Shown here piece by piece: positions 1 through 7,478 of a DNA stretch of 32,852 nucleotides. The number at the start of each line of letters is the position of its first letter. The first letter of the stretch is position 1. The translations under genes and the position numbers were made by a program. The stretch spans positions 1-32,852 of the forward strand of contig JAKBBE010000024.1 in NCBI GenBank assembly GCA_021826035.1. The letters are read 5' to 3'. Below the pieces are notes generated by a model. It did not search any database. It was not told the DNA's origin and saw nothing but the letters and a program-made list of their open reading frames with translations. Source of the stretch: Pseudomonadota bacterium. GTDB lineage: Bacteria > Pseudomonadota > Gammaproteobacteria > Steroidobacterales > Steroidobacteraceae.

Positions 1-2
1 AT

Positions 3-1868
3 CGTGGTCTACCTCAGCCGCAAAGCGCGTTTAAAGTCATGCTCCGTGCGACGCTCGAGGTACGTAAGGCGGTGATCTTCGCGACTTTCTCGGTCGTTCT
101 CATTTTCCTGCCCGTGCTGTACTTGACCGGCGTCGCCGGTCGGCTGTTCCGGCCTCTGGCGCTGGCCTACATCTTGGCCATTGTCTCCTCGCTCGTCGTG
201 GCGCTCACCGTCACGCCGGCCCTGGGTTTGATCCTGCTTGACCGCGCCCCGCTCGATCCCGCCGATCCGCCGCTGCTGGCGCGGGCTAAGCGTATCTACA
301 GCCGCATGCTCGCCTTCGTCGAGCGGCATCCTCGCACCGTGCTGGTCTCGGTCGCCGTCCTCGTCGTCGGCGGCCTGGCAAGCGTGCCGGCGCTGCGCAC
401 CAGCTTCCTGCCGCAATTCAACGAGAACGATCTGATCGTGCACTTCGAGACCGCGCCCGGCACTTCGCTCGCGGCCACGACGAGTGTGGGGGAGCGGGCG
501 ATCCGCATCATGGAAAATCTGCCGGAGGTTGCCCACGTGGTGATGCACGTCGGCCGCGCGCATCTCTCGAACGGCAATGCGCTCACGAACAAGGCGGAGA
601 TCGACGTGGGTCTGACCACCGAGGGAAATGCGGACAGCGCGGCCGCCGAGCGTAAGATCCTGGCCGCCGTCAGAGGGGCTCCCGGCGTGCGCTGGTGGTC
701 AAACACCTTTCTCACCGAGCGCGTTCACGAGACGCTCTCCGGCGTCACGGCCCCGGTGGTCGTGACGATCTACGGACGTCGTCTCGGCGCGCTGAACACG
801 GATGCGTTGCGCGTAGCCGCGGCGCTGAGGCAGGTGCCGGGAGCGGCCGGCGTGCGCATCCAGGCGCCCCCCGGCACGCCCGAGCTCTCCATCCGGCTGG
901 ACCAGTCGGCGCTGACGCGCTACGGTTTCACGCGAGGCCAGGTCTTGCGCGCCATCCAGACGAGCTACAGCGGCCGTACGGTGGGGCGCGTGTACACGGC
1001 CGGCCGATCGTTCCCGATCGCCGTGGTGCTGCCGCCTGCGCTGCGCGCCGATCCGGCCACGGTCGGCGAGGTTCCGCTGATCAGCCCCACGGGTCTGGTC
1101 GTGCCCCTGGGGGTGCTGGCTCATGTCCGCGAGCGGGCGGGCCAATCCGTCATCCTGCACCGTGGTGCTCAGCGCGTGCAGATCGTTACGGCGAATGTCA
1201 CGGGCAGCGCCGCGCGGTTTGTCTCTTTGGCGCGCCGCCGGCTCTCGACCGTGCCGCTGGCGCATGGAGACTACCTGCGGGTCGGCGGCACGGCGATTGC
1301 TTCGAGCCAGGCGCGGCTGCAGTTGTCGCTCGATTTCATCCTGGCGCTGGCCGCCATCCTGGCTCTGCTCTTCATCGCCCTGCGCGACGCGCGCACCGTA
1401 GGGTTGCTCACGGTGAATCTGCCATTCGCGCTCGTGGGCGGCATTGCCGCGATCTGGGCCGCAAGGCTACCGATCTCGTTGGGCGCGGCGATCGGATTCG
1501 TCACCGTCTTCGGCATCACGCTGCGCAACGCGATCATGCTGCTGTCGCATTATCGCACGCTCGTGATCGAAGAGGGCCGGCCCTGGAGTCGGGAGACGGT
1601 GGAGCTCGGTGCGATGCATCGGATGGCGCCGATCCTCATGACAGCTTCTGTGACGGCGCTCGGGCTGTTACCCTTGGCGCTGGGTGCACATCGTCCCGGT
1701 CAGGAGATCGAGGGGCCGATGGCGATGGTGATCCTCGGGGGCCTCTTCAGCTCCACCACGCTCACGCTGCTCGTCCTTCCTACTCTGGCGCTACGGTTCG
1801 CCCGGTTTGAGGCGGCGGACGAGTGGGACGGTGCAACGCAGATATCAGGAGGAAGGCCAGTCGCCTGA
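3..1868 (+). CDS. RND efflux permease, heavy-metal (CzcA/CusA) type, 5' end outside the window
   Basis: Inner-membrane RND transporter that would use the proton gradient to export a substrate across the envelope with an adaptor and an outer-membrane channel. About 621 residues are present. The frame is open to the left edge and the residues before the first ATG (39) still fit the family, so this is a partial gene and 39 is not the start. Visible parts: TM segments after LEVRKAVIF, a periplasmic porter domain (about residues 110-430), then the C-terminal TM bundle with LFIALRDART, FVTVFGITLRNAIML and GPMAMVILGGLFSS, the last typical of CzcA/CusA-like pumps. The TM4 segment that separates metal subclasses lies upstream of the window. 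Two beta-propeller genes follow on the same strand. Family sure; substrate unknown. Confidence 0.9.
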   Translation, partial: RGLPQPQSAFKVMLRATLEVRKAVIFATFSVVLIFLPVLYLTGVAGRLFRPLALAYILAIVSSLVVALTVTPALGLILLDRAPLDPADPPLLARAKRIYSRMLAFVERHPRTVLVSVAVLVVGGLASVPALRTSFLPQFNENDLIVHFETAPGTSLAATTSVGERAIRIMENLPEVAHVVMHVGRAHLSNGNALTNKAEIDVGLTTEGNADSAAAERKILAAVRGAPGVRWWSNTFLTERVHETLSGVTAPVVVTIYGRRLGALNTDALRVAAALRQVPGAAGVRIQAPPGTPELSIRLDQSALTRYGFTRGQVLRAIQTSYSGRTVGRVYTAGRSFPIAVVLPPALRADPATVGEVPLISPTGLVVPLGVLAHVRERAGQSVILHRGAQRVQIVTANVTGSAARFVSLARRRLSTVPLAHGDYLRVGGTAIASSQARLQLSLDFILALAAILALLFIALRDARTVGLLTVNLPFALVGGIAAIWAARLPISLGAAIGFVTVFGITLRNAIMLLSHYRTLVIEEGRPWSRETVELGAMHRMAPILMTASVTALGLLPLALGAHRPGQEIEGPMAMVILGGLFSSTTLTLLVLPTLALRFARFEAADEWDGATQISGGRPVA

Positions 1869-2034
1869 TTGGGGGAGAGCGGCTATCCGAGTGAAAAGGA
1901 CATCGACCGGTGTGCGGGGCCGGGCATCGAGCCGAGTCAACTGGAGGATTTGCTCGATTGTGGCGTCTTACCCGGTAGGCGGAGCAGAAGAAGAGCCGCT
2001 CCCGGTCTCGAGTCGGCTCAGCTCGTCCCAAGAG

Positions 2035-3084
2035 ATGTCTTTCGTGCGAGGGGGTCGTGTGAGAAATTCCTTCATCGTTTTGGGCGTCGCCGGACTTTCA
2101 CTCGCGCTGGGAGCGGCACCCGCTGCCCAGGCAACGCTAAGGGTTTCTCCGTTGCAACTGGTCGCAACCGTCAGGCTACCGCACGTCCGCGGCCGCATCG
2201 ACCATTTCAGCGTGGACGTTTCTGGCCGGCGGCTCTTCATCTCGGCACTCGGAAACCAAACAGTCGAGGTGGTGGATATCCGGAACGAAAAGTGGCTACA
2301 AAGCGTGCCCGGAGTCAGACAACCGCAAGGCGAATACTACGCAGCCGGCCTCCACAAGCTCTTCACGGCGGACGGCTTGGGTGGCGATGTGAGAGTGTAT
2401 CGCGGCAGCGACTTGCGGTTGTTGACCACGGTGAAACTCGCTCTCGGCCCGGACGCCGAAGCGTACGACCCTGTGACACGACTGCTGTATGTCGGCTATG
2501 GCGGTGGGGCCGCTGGCGTGAACTACGGTGAGGTGGGCATCATCAACGCCGTCACGGACAAGCACGTGGGCGATATCCGCACAGGTGCACACCCCGGGAC
2601 CATACTGGTCGGACAGCCTGGGCGCGAGATCTTCATTACCGTTCCGAAGACGCACCAGATCTCGCAGATCGATGCTCGCACCGGGCGGATTGCGGCGACG
2701 TGGCTGTCCAAAGCGGGCAGCCCCGTGTCGCTTGCGCTCGATCGCAAGGACCACAGGCTGTTCGTCGGCACGCGCAATCCGGCTGGAATAGAGGTGTTCG
2801 ACAGTCGCACCCACCGTTTCGTTGCGAGCCTGCCGAGCGTCGGTTTGATGGACGGGCTCTTCTACGACGCGCTGCATCATCGAATCTACGCCTCCGGTGG
2901 CCAAGGCTACGTGGCCGTTTATCGGCAATTGAGTCCCAACCGCTACCGCGAGATCGCCAAGATTCCGACGGGGCCGAACGCGCGGACGTCGCTCTGGGTG
3001 AGGCAGCTTGATCGTTACTACGTGGCTGTGCCCGAGAGCGGTGCCCGCGGCGCCAGAGTCCTGGTCTTTCAACCCGCCCCATGA
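2035..3084 (+). CDS. Secreted YncE-like beta-propeller protein (copy 1)
   Basis: Predicted periplasmic beta-propeller of about 349 residues. The N-terminus has an Arg-containing n-region, a hydrophobic core (SFIVLGVAGLSLALGA) and an AQA cleavage site. The body has repeated blade-like strands (RLFISALGNQTVEVVDI, RIYASGGQGYVAVYRQL) as in YncE/NHL-type propellers. No catalytic motif is visible. ATG 2035 is chosen; a GTG at 2059, four bases after AGGGGG, is an alternative that keeps the whole signal peptide. It lies 166 bp after the RND gene and 41 bp before a paralogue sharing GRIDHF, a PQGE motif, GGQG and SPNRY/TPNRY. A scaffold or binding role alongside metal efflux is inference. Confidence 0.8.
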   Translation: MSFVRGGRVRNSFIVLGVAGLSLALGAAPAAQATLRVSPLQLVATVRLPHVRGRIDHFSVDVSGRRLFISALGNQTVEVVDIRNEKWLQSVPGVRQPQGEYYAAGLHKLFTADGLGGDVRVYRGSDLRLLTTVKLALGPDAEAYDPVTRLLYVGYGGGAAGVNYGEVGIINAVTDKHVGDIRTGAHPGTILVGQPGREIFITVPKTHQISQIDARTGRIAATWLSKAGSPVSLALDRKDHRLFVGTRNPAGIEVFDSRTHRFVASLPSVGLMDGLFYDALHHRIYASGGQGYVAVYRQLSPNRYREIAKIPTGPNARTSLWVRQLDRYYVAVPESGARGARVLVFQPAP

Positions 3085-3125
3085 GGGGGTCCGGCAGCCC
3101 TGCAAGCCGTGTGAGGTATCCCAAG

Positions 3126-4169
3126 ATGAACAAGAAGCTTCCCCTCCTGCTGTCGGCACTGATGGCCGCCTCGTTCTTCACCATCGCTGGCGCGGCGGTC
3201 GCTCCGGTGCCGGCGATGAACGTGCCGCCCGCGAGGCTGCCGCTCGAGCTATATGAGAAGGTGCCGATACCGGGTCACTACGGACGGATCGACCATTTCG
3301 ACGGTCAGGGCCGCATGCTGTATTTCTCCATCGTGGGCAGCAATGGAGTCGGCGTCGAGAACTGGTTCGATGGGAGCCTCGTGCATTTCATCCCCGGGGT
3401 GCCGGGACCCCAGGGCGAGTTGTACGCGCCGGGATTCAACGAGCTCTTTTCCGCGAGCTCTCACGGCAAGGTCTACATTTTCAACGCCTCGACGTACCAA
3501 TTGAAAAAGACCCTCAGATTCAGTGGAGACGCTGATGACGAGGTCTGGGATCCGGTGCACAAGCTCGTCCTGGTCGCAGAAGGTGACTGGCCGAACGGTG
3601 GTATCGCGGCGATCAACCCGGCCACAAATAGCCGAGTGGGCAAGGCGTGGAAGATCGGTCACCATCCGGAACGCTTTGCGATCGAGCTGCACGGACCGAT
3701 GATGTACGCCAACTGCCCCAATTGCGGTAACGCGGTATTGGCGATCAATCGCGACACCGGACAGGTGACAAAATGGGCTCTGCCCGGCGGTCTGCGCGGC
3801 AATTACGCGATGACGTTCGATGAGGCAGATCACCGGTTGTTCACGATCACGCGCAAGAATCCGATGTTAATTGTCTTCGATACCCTGAACGGACGGATCG
3901 TCTCGCTCGTGCCCGGCATTGTCGGTGAGGCGGACGACGCGTTTTACGATGCATCCCGCAGGCGGATTTACATTGTCGGAGGCCAAGGGTTCGTGAGCGT
4001 CGTTCAGCAGATGACGCCCAATCGCTACGGCTTGATCGCCAACGTTCCTACGAAGGTGGGCGCGCGAACGGGATACTTTGATGTGGGCATGGATCGCCTG
4101 TACGTCGGGGTGCAGGCGGAGGGTAATGTCCCTGCGGAGGTCATGGGGTTCGAGGCGGAGGACAATTGA
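3126..4169 (+). CDS. Secreted YncE-like beta-propeller protein (copy 2)
   Basis: Second propeller, about 347 residues, paralogous to the gene just upstream. The start at ATG 3126 gives a clean signal peptide (MNKKLPLLLSALMAASFF...AGAAVA) and has GAGG about 10 bases before it. Shared landmarks with copy 1 are GRIDHF, GPQGELYAPGF, GGQGFVSVVQQ and TPNRYGLIANVPTKVGAR. Unlike copy 1 it has a Cys-Pro-Asn-Cys pair at residues 197-200 (YANCPNCGN), which could form a disulfide or bind metal; that is inference. The 41-bp gap suggests cotranscription with copy 1, and the gene converges with a multicopper oxidase. Function unknown. Confidence 0.82.
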   Translation: MNKKLPLLLSALMAASFFTIAGAAVAPVPAMNVPPARLPLELYEKVPIPGHYGRIDHFDGQGRMLYFSIVGSNGVGVENWFDGSLVHFIPGVPGPQGELYAPGFNELFSASSHGKVYIFNASTYQLKKTLRFSGDADDEVWDPVHKLVLVAEGDWPNGGIAAINPATNSRVGKAWKIGHHPERFAIELHGPMMYANCPNCGNAVLAINRDTGQVTKWALPGGLRGNYAMTFDEADHRLFTITRKNPMLIVFDTLNGRIVSLVPGIVGEADDAFYDASRRRIYIVGGQGFVSVVQQMTPNRYGLIANVPTKVGARTGYFDVGMDRLYVGVQAEGNVPAEVMGFEAEDN

Positions 4170-4191
4170 CCGAGACAGCGGGCCTGACCGC

Positions 4192-4220
4192 ACCGCCCAC
4201 GCCACCGCCGCGTGGGCGGT
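4192..4220. terminator. GC-rich hairpin between convergent genes
   Basis: Perfect 11-bp inverted repeat, ACCGCCCACGC (4192-4202) and GCGTGGGCGGT (4210-4220), with a 7-base loop, between the stop codons of the propeller gene (4169) and the oxidase gene (4382). No T-run follows on either strand, so it is not a classical intrinsic terminator. A bidirectional pause or mRNA 3'-end stabiliser is plausible. The rest of 4170-4381 shows no gene. Confidence 0.45.
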
Positions 4221-4381
4221 GGAGGCGTGGGCCCGCGGATCCAACGTTCAATCCCGATGTCGGCAGCCGCGGCGGACCTCGTGCAGCGCCCACCCTAATC
4301 CGTGCAGCCTCACGATGGCGGCGACCGGACTCAGCCCAAGCCCCTGCGGGGCACGTGAAGCTCCTGACCTCGCGCTCGGGG

Positions 4382-6025
4382 CTAAGTGACCGTGAATTGC
4401 AGCATCATGCCGTTGTCCTCGTGCTCGAGGATGTGACAGTGCAGCATGAACGGATGCTCCCGGGAAGCCGGTTGATCGAAGCGCGCAATGGTAAGCACCG
4501 TCGAGCCGCGCCTGACGAGCACTGTGTCCTTCCATCCGGCGAACTCCGGCGCGGGCGGCTTGCCGTCAATGCTGACGATCTGGAACGACACCCCGTGGTA
4601 GTGCATCGGGTGCGACATGTGGGAACGGTTCTCGAACTGCCAGATCTCCGTGCTGCCGAGCCTGACCGCCGCGTCGATGCGCCGCATGTCCATGTATTCG
4701 TGGTTGATGGAGAACCACTTCTGTCCGCCAATCCCGAGGCTCATCCCTCCGGGGCCGGGTGGGCCGGTCGGACGCCGCAGGCGCGCGGCGGCCTGCACGG
4801 GGGCCGCCATGATCGCCCGATCTGCCGCCTGCAGGGTGAAGCGCCGCACCGGCAGCTCCGATCGCAGGGGCTCGACGGGCGCCAGCCGTGGCGGTAGGCG
4901 GGTCTGGCGTCCTGATGGGCCGGCCACCCGCAGTTGCAGCACATCGAAGACGCTTCGATCGAGCGCGTCGGAGTCCATGCGCATCATGCTGAGTGACGGC
5001 ACGATTTCCTCGGAGTAGCTGCGAAGCGCGAGGCTGCGGCCCTGATCTCGCGACAGATCCACCATGATCTCGGCCCGCTCGCCCGGAGCGAGCAATAACC
5101 GGCGCACGGGCACCGCGCGGGGCAGCAGACCGGCGTCCGAAGCGATCACGTGAAACTCCCGCCCATCCTCGAAGCCGAAGTAGTAGATCCGCGCATTCGA
5201 TGCATCGAGCAGCCGCAGCCGGACCCATTGCGCCGGGACCTCGGCGAACGGCTGCTCGCGGCCATTGACGAGAATGCGGTCGCCCTTCATACCCATGCGG
5301 TCCATCGCGTGAGTCATGTAGGCTAGCGTGCCGTCCGTTTCAAGTGCCCGGTCTTGCACGATCACCGGGACGTCGTCGATCCCGTAGGCGTCGGGCAGCC
5401 CGGGCGGAGTGTGCGAGGGATCGTCGACCACCAGCAGTCCGGCGAGGCCGGCGAACACGTGGGCGCCGGTACGTGTTTCCGGGTGAGGGTGGTACCAGAG
5501 TGTTGCAGCCGGTTGGTCGAGCCGGAAAGCGTAATGAAAGGTGGCACCCGGCGGGAAGAGGCTATGTGGTCCGCCGTCCATGCTTCCCCTGACGTGGGCC
5601 CCGTGCCAGTGGGTGGTCGTGCTCTGATCGATGCCATTGAGGACGTCGATCCTCACCGGCGTGGCGCGCGGCACACGCAGCGTGGGCCCGAGATACGAGC
5701 CGTTGTATCCCCAGGTCGGCGTCTGCCTTGCCGCAATCAGTGACGTGCGGCCGGGTGCCATCCGCATGTCATAGAGCCGCGAACCGTCTGGCTGCCGCTC
5801 ACCGCTGAGTTGCGCCGGAATGGGGAGTGGGCGCGCGAAGGGTATCCCGTGGCGGACCGCCGCTCGCTCCATACCCGCCATGCCCGGCATGCCCTTCGCC
5901 GCTTGAGCGATGGCTCCTCGCACTAAAGGCGGCGCCATCCCGGCCAACCCCAGCCCGCCGGCCATCCAACCGATGCCGCGCAGGAGCTCGCGGCGCGAGG
6001 GGTTCGTACTTTGTGACTTCTTCAC
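4382..6025 (-). CDS. Tat-exported multicopper oxidase (CueO/CopA-like)
   Basis: Periplasmic copper oxidase of about 547 residues, of the class that detoxifies Cu(I) by oxidising it. The GTG start at 6025 is set by GGAGGG five bases upstream; the open frame further upstream belongs to decayed DNA. A twin-arginine signal (SRRELLRG) precedes a hydrophobic stretch. All four copper-ligand motifs are present: HWHG (about residue 138), WYHPH (about 176), HPMHYHG (about 471) and HCHILEHEDNGMM (about 528), including the type-1 axial Met. A Met/Gly-rich patch (KGMPGMAGM) follows the signal. It is convergent with the propeller/RND genes; a shared copper-tolerance role is inference. Confidence 0.92.
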   Translation of the reverse strand: MKKSQSTNPSRRELLRGIGWMAGGLGLAGMAPPLVRGAIAQAAKGMPGMAGMERAAVRHGIPFARPLPIPAQLSGERQPDGSRLYDMRMAPGRTSLIAARQTPTWGYNGSYLGPTLRVPRATPVRIDVLNGIDQSTTTHWHGAHVRGSMDGGPHSLFPPGATFHYAFRLDQPAATLWYHPHPETRTGAHVFAGLAGLLVVDDPSHTPPGLPDAYGIDDVPVIVQDRALETDGTLAYMTHAMDRMGMKGDRILVNGREQPFAEVPAQWVRLRLLDASNARIYYFGFEDGREFHVIASDAGLLPRAVPVRRLLLAPGERAEIMVDLSRDQGRSLALRSYSEEIVPSLSMMRMDSDALDRSVFDVLQLRVAGPSGRQTRLPPRLAPVEPLRSELPVRRFTLQAADRAIMAAPVQAAARLRRPTGPPGPGGMSLGIGGQKWFSINHEYMDMRRIDAAVRLGSTEIWQFENRSHMSHPMHYHGVSFQIVSIDGKPPAPEFAGWKDTVLVRRGSTVLTIARFDQPASREHPFMLHCHILEHEDNGMMLQFTVT

Positions 6026-6153
6026 GGCTACCCTCCGGAGAATGGTGGCGCAGGCGCTTGCCTCGGGCGCGGCACCAACGCAGCGAATTCGCCACGATTC
6101 CGATGCGCACGACAAGGGTCGTCTCGCTCTTGCACGATTATCACCGTGACGGC

Positions 6154-6505
6154 TCAGCGCAGCAGACGGGCCGCGATGCTCGGCGGAACCACGACATTCG
6201 GCAGGATTCCCGCGATCAGCGCTCCCGCGACGCTCAGGGCGAGTCCGGCCGACGAGTCGAGGTCCGCCGCGAGGCGGTCGTCGTGCGCTGGTGCCTCGAA
6301 GTATAGCGAGGCCGCGACGCGCGCGTAATAGACAAAGGCCGATCGCCATGTTGACTACCACGACAGCGGCGAGGCAGGCCATGCCTGCCCCCATCGCGGC
6401 GGAGAGCGGCAGGACTTCCCCCGCGAACCCCGCAAGCGGCGGAATTCCAGCAAGCGAGAGCAGTGGCCCGCCGCGTGAGGCGGCACGCCGCCCACGGGTG
6501 ACTCG
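6154..6505 (-). pseudogene. nuoN: Relic of the 3' end of nuoN (NADH-quinone oxidoreductase subunit N)
   Basis: On the minus strand one frame reads LLSLAGIPPLAGFAGEVLPL then a hydrophobic VVVVNMAIGL stretch. Near 6333-6346 homology jumps to another frame: YYARVAASLYFEAP, then LALSVAGALIAGILPN, ending ARLLR-stop at 6154. LLSLAGIPP..GF followed by a YYxR helix is characteristic of the NuoN C-terminus, a proton-pumping subunit of complex I. A further shift seems to lie near 6480-6500 (HPWAA.. in a third frame). Only about the last 110 codons remain and no other nuo gene is visible, so this is a dead fragment. Identity rests on motif recognition. Confidence 0.6.
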
Positions 6506-6555
6506 GGCGGTCCTCAGAGCCGGCTGTGAGGCTCCCGGCGGAGCTCATTCCGCCC

Positions 6556-7080
6556 TCATTCGCGCGCGGTCTCCCGCGCCGGTAGAACCAAGGCACGAAA
6601 CAACTCGTCGGCCGAGGAGGGGGGCAGGCGGGTGAGCCGTCGAGCCACCAAGGCAGGACAAGAACGAAGGTCGCGGCCACGTGTCGGGCGAGGAGCTGCG
6701 GCGGAATCCGGCTGCGCTGGCCTGTTCGATCCTCGCGAGCCGTCATGAGGTCCCGGGAGATCGATTCCACCAGGATCTGGCGCAGATGCTCGTGCAGGAT
6801 CGCCCGGCCGCGCGCTCGCGCGCAGGCGCGGGCTGCCGCCGCCGCGCAGGCCGAGCCACCCGTACCAGTTCCCGGAGATGGCTGACGCGCAGCTCATCCT
6901 TGCTGCGAAAGTGGGTGTAGAATGTTGATCGTCCGATATTGGCGCGAGCGAGGATCTCGCCGACCGTGATGCGGTCGTAGCTCTTGGCGCGCAGCAGCGC
7001 TCCGAGCGCCTGATGAAGCGAACCCAGGGTTCTTTGCGTGCGTCGATCCGCGCCGCGCTCGCTCCAAAGCGCGGCGCGCG
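6556..7080 (-). pseudogene. TetR/AcrR-family regulator broken across three frames
   Basis: A TetR-type helix-turn-helix is plain on the minus strand at about 7050-6890: SYDRITVGEILARANIGRS, then TFYTHFRSKDEL. The C-terminal ligand-domain helices continue in a second frame (ILHEHLRQILVESISRDL, then LLARHVAATFVLVLPWWLDG). The last 25 residues are in a third frame (LPPSSADELFRALVLPARE, stop at 6556). These pieces appear in the correct TetR order (typical length about 190-200), so at least two frameshifts and some loss between HTH and C-domain have inactivated it. Its 5' end abuts a truncated methyltransferase on the other strand, suggesting a former divergent regulator/target pair. Confidence 0.7.
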
Positions 7081-7437
7081 GCCGTGGAGGTTGCCTTTCA
7101 GGGTGCCATCGCGCAGACGTTGCCGCTCCCGGATGCGAGCTTCGATGTGGTGCTCGCCACACTGACGCTGCATCACGTTGGCCGTAACCGACGGCGGCGG
7201 ATTGCGCTTGAGATGCGTCGAGTCGCCACGCCTGGCGGCAGCGTGCTCGTCGTCGAGTTTGCCCGATCCACACGGAAGGCGACAGGAATCTTCGGTCAGT
7301 TCCATCGCGGGCATGGTGCGGTCGCTTTGAGCGAGCTCCTTGAGCTTTTCGGCGACGCCGGCCTCGTGGTGCGAGAATCCGGAACGATGGGCGCTCACGA
7401 CCTGCACTTCATCCTGGCCGAGGCACCGCCTTCCTGA
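7042..7437 (+). pseudogene. Truncated class I SAM-dependent methyltransferase
   Basis: The plus strand encodes KARRAAVEVAFQ, then QTLPLPDASFDVVLATLTLH and GGSVLVVEFAR. These are the middle and C-terminal parts of a Methyltransf_11/UbiE-type enzyme (acidic loop plus LPLPDASFDVV). Residues before the GTG at 7084 still look homologous (VDPRRARSKARR), but the glycine-rich SAM-binding motif I and the preceding helices are missing, because the DNA there runs into the TetR relic. The remaining frame is open to TGA at 7437. Without motif I it should not bind SAM. Probably the former target of the divergent TetR gene. Confidence 0.6.
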
Positions 7438-7478
7438 GAGGATCGTCCGGTGCGCCGCCCCGATTGCCGGACATTTCT

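Noticed and set aside
695..1810. 371-codon plus-strand frame within the first RND gene
   Set aside because: Off-frame reading of the RND permease, with Arg/Gly/Ala/His-rich composition.
6026..6394. 123-codon N-terminal extension of the multicopper oxidase
   Set aside because: Reads through the nuoN relic out of frame; Tat signal and ribosome site fix the start at 6025.
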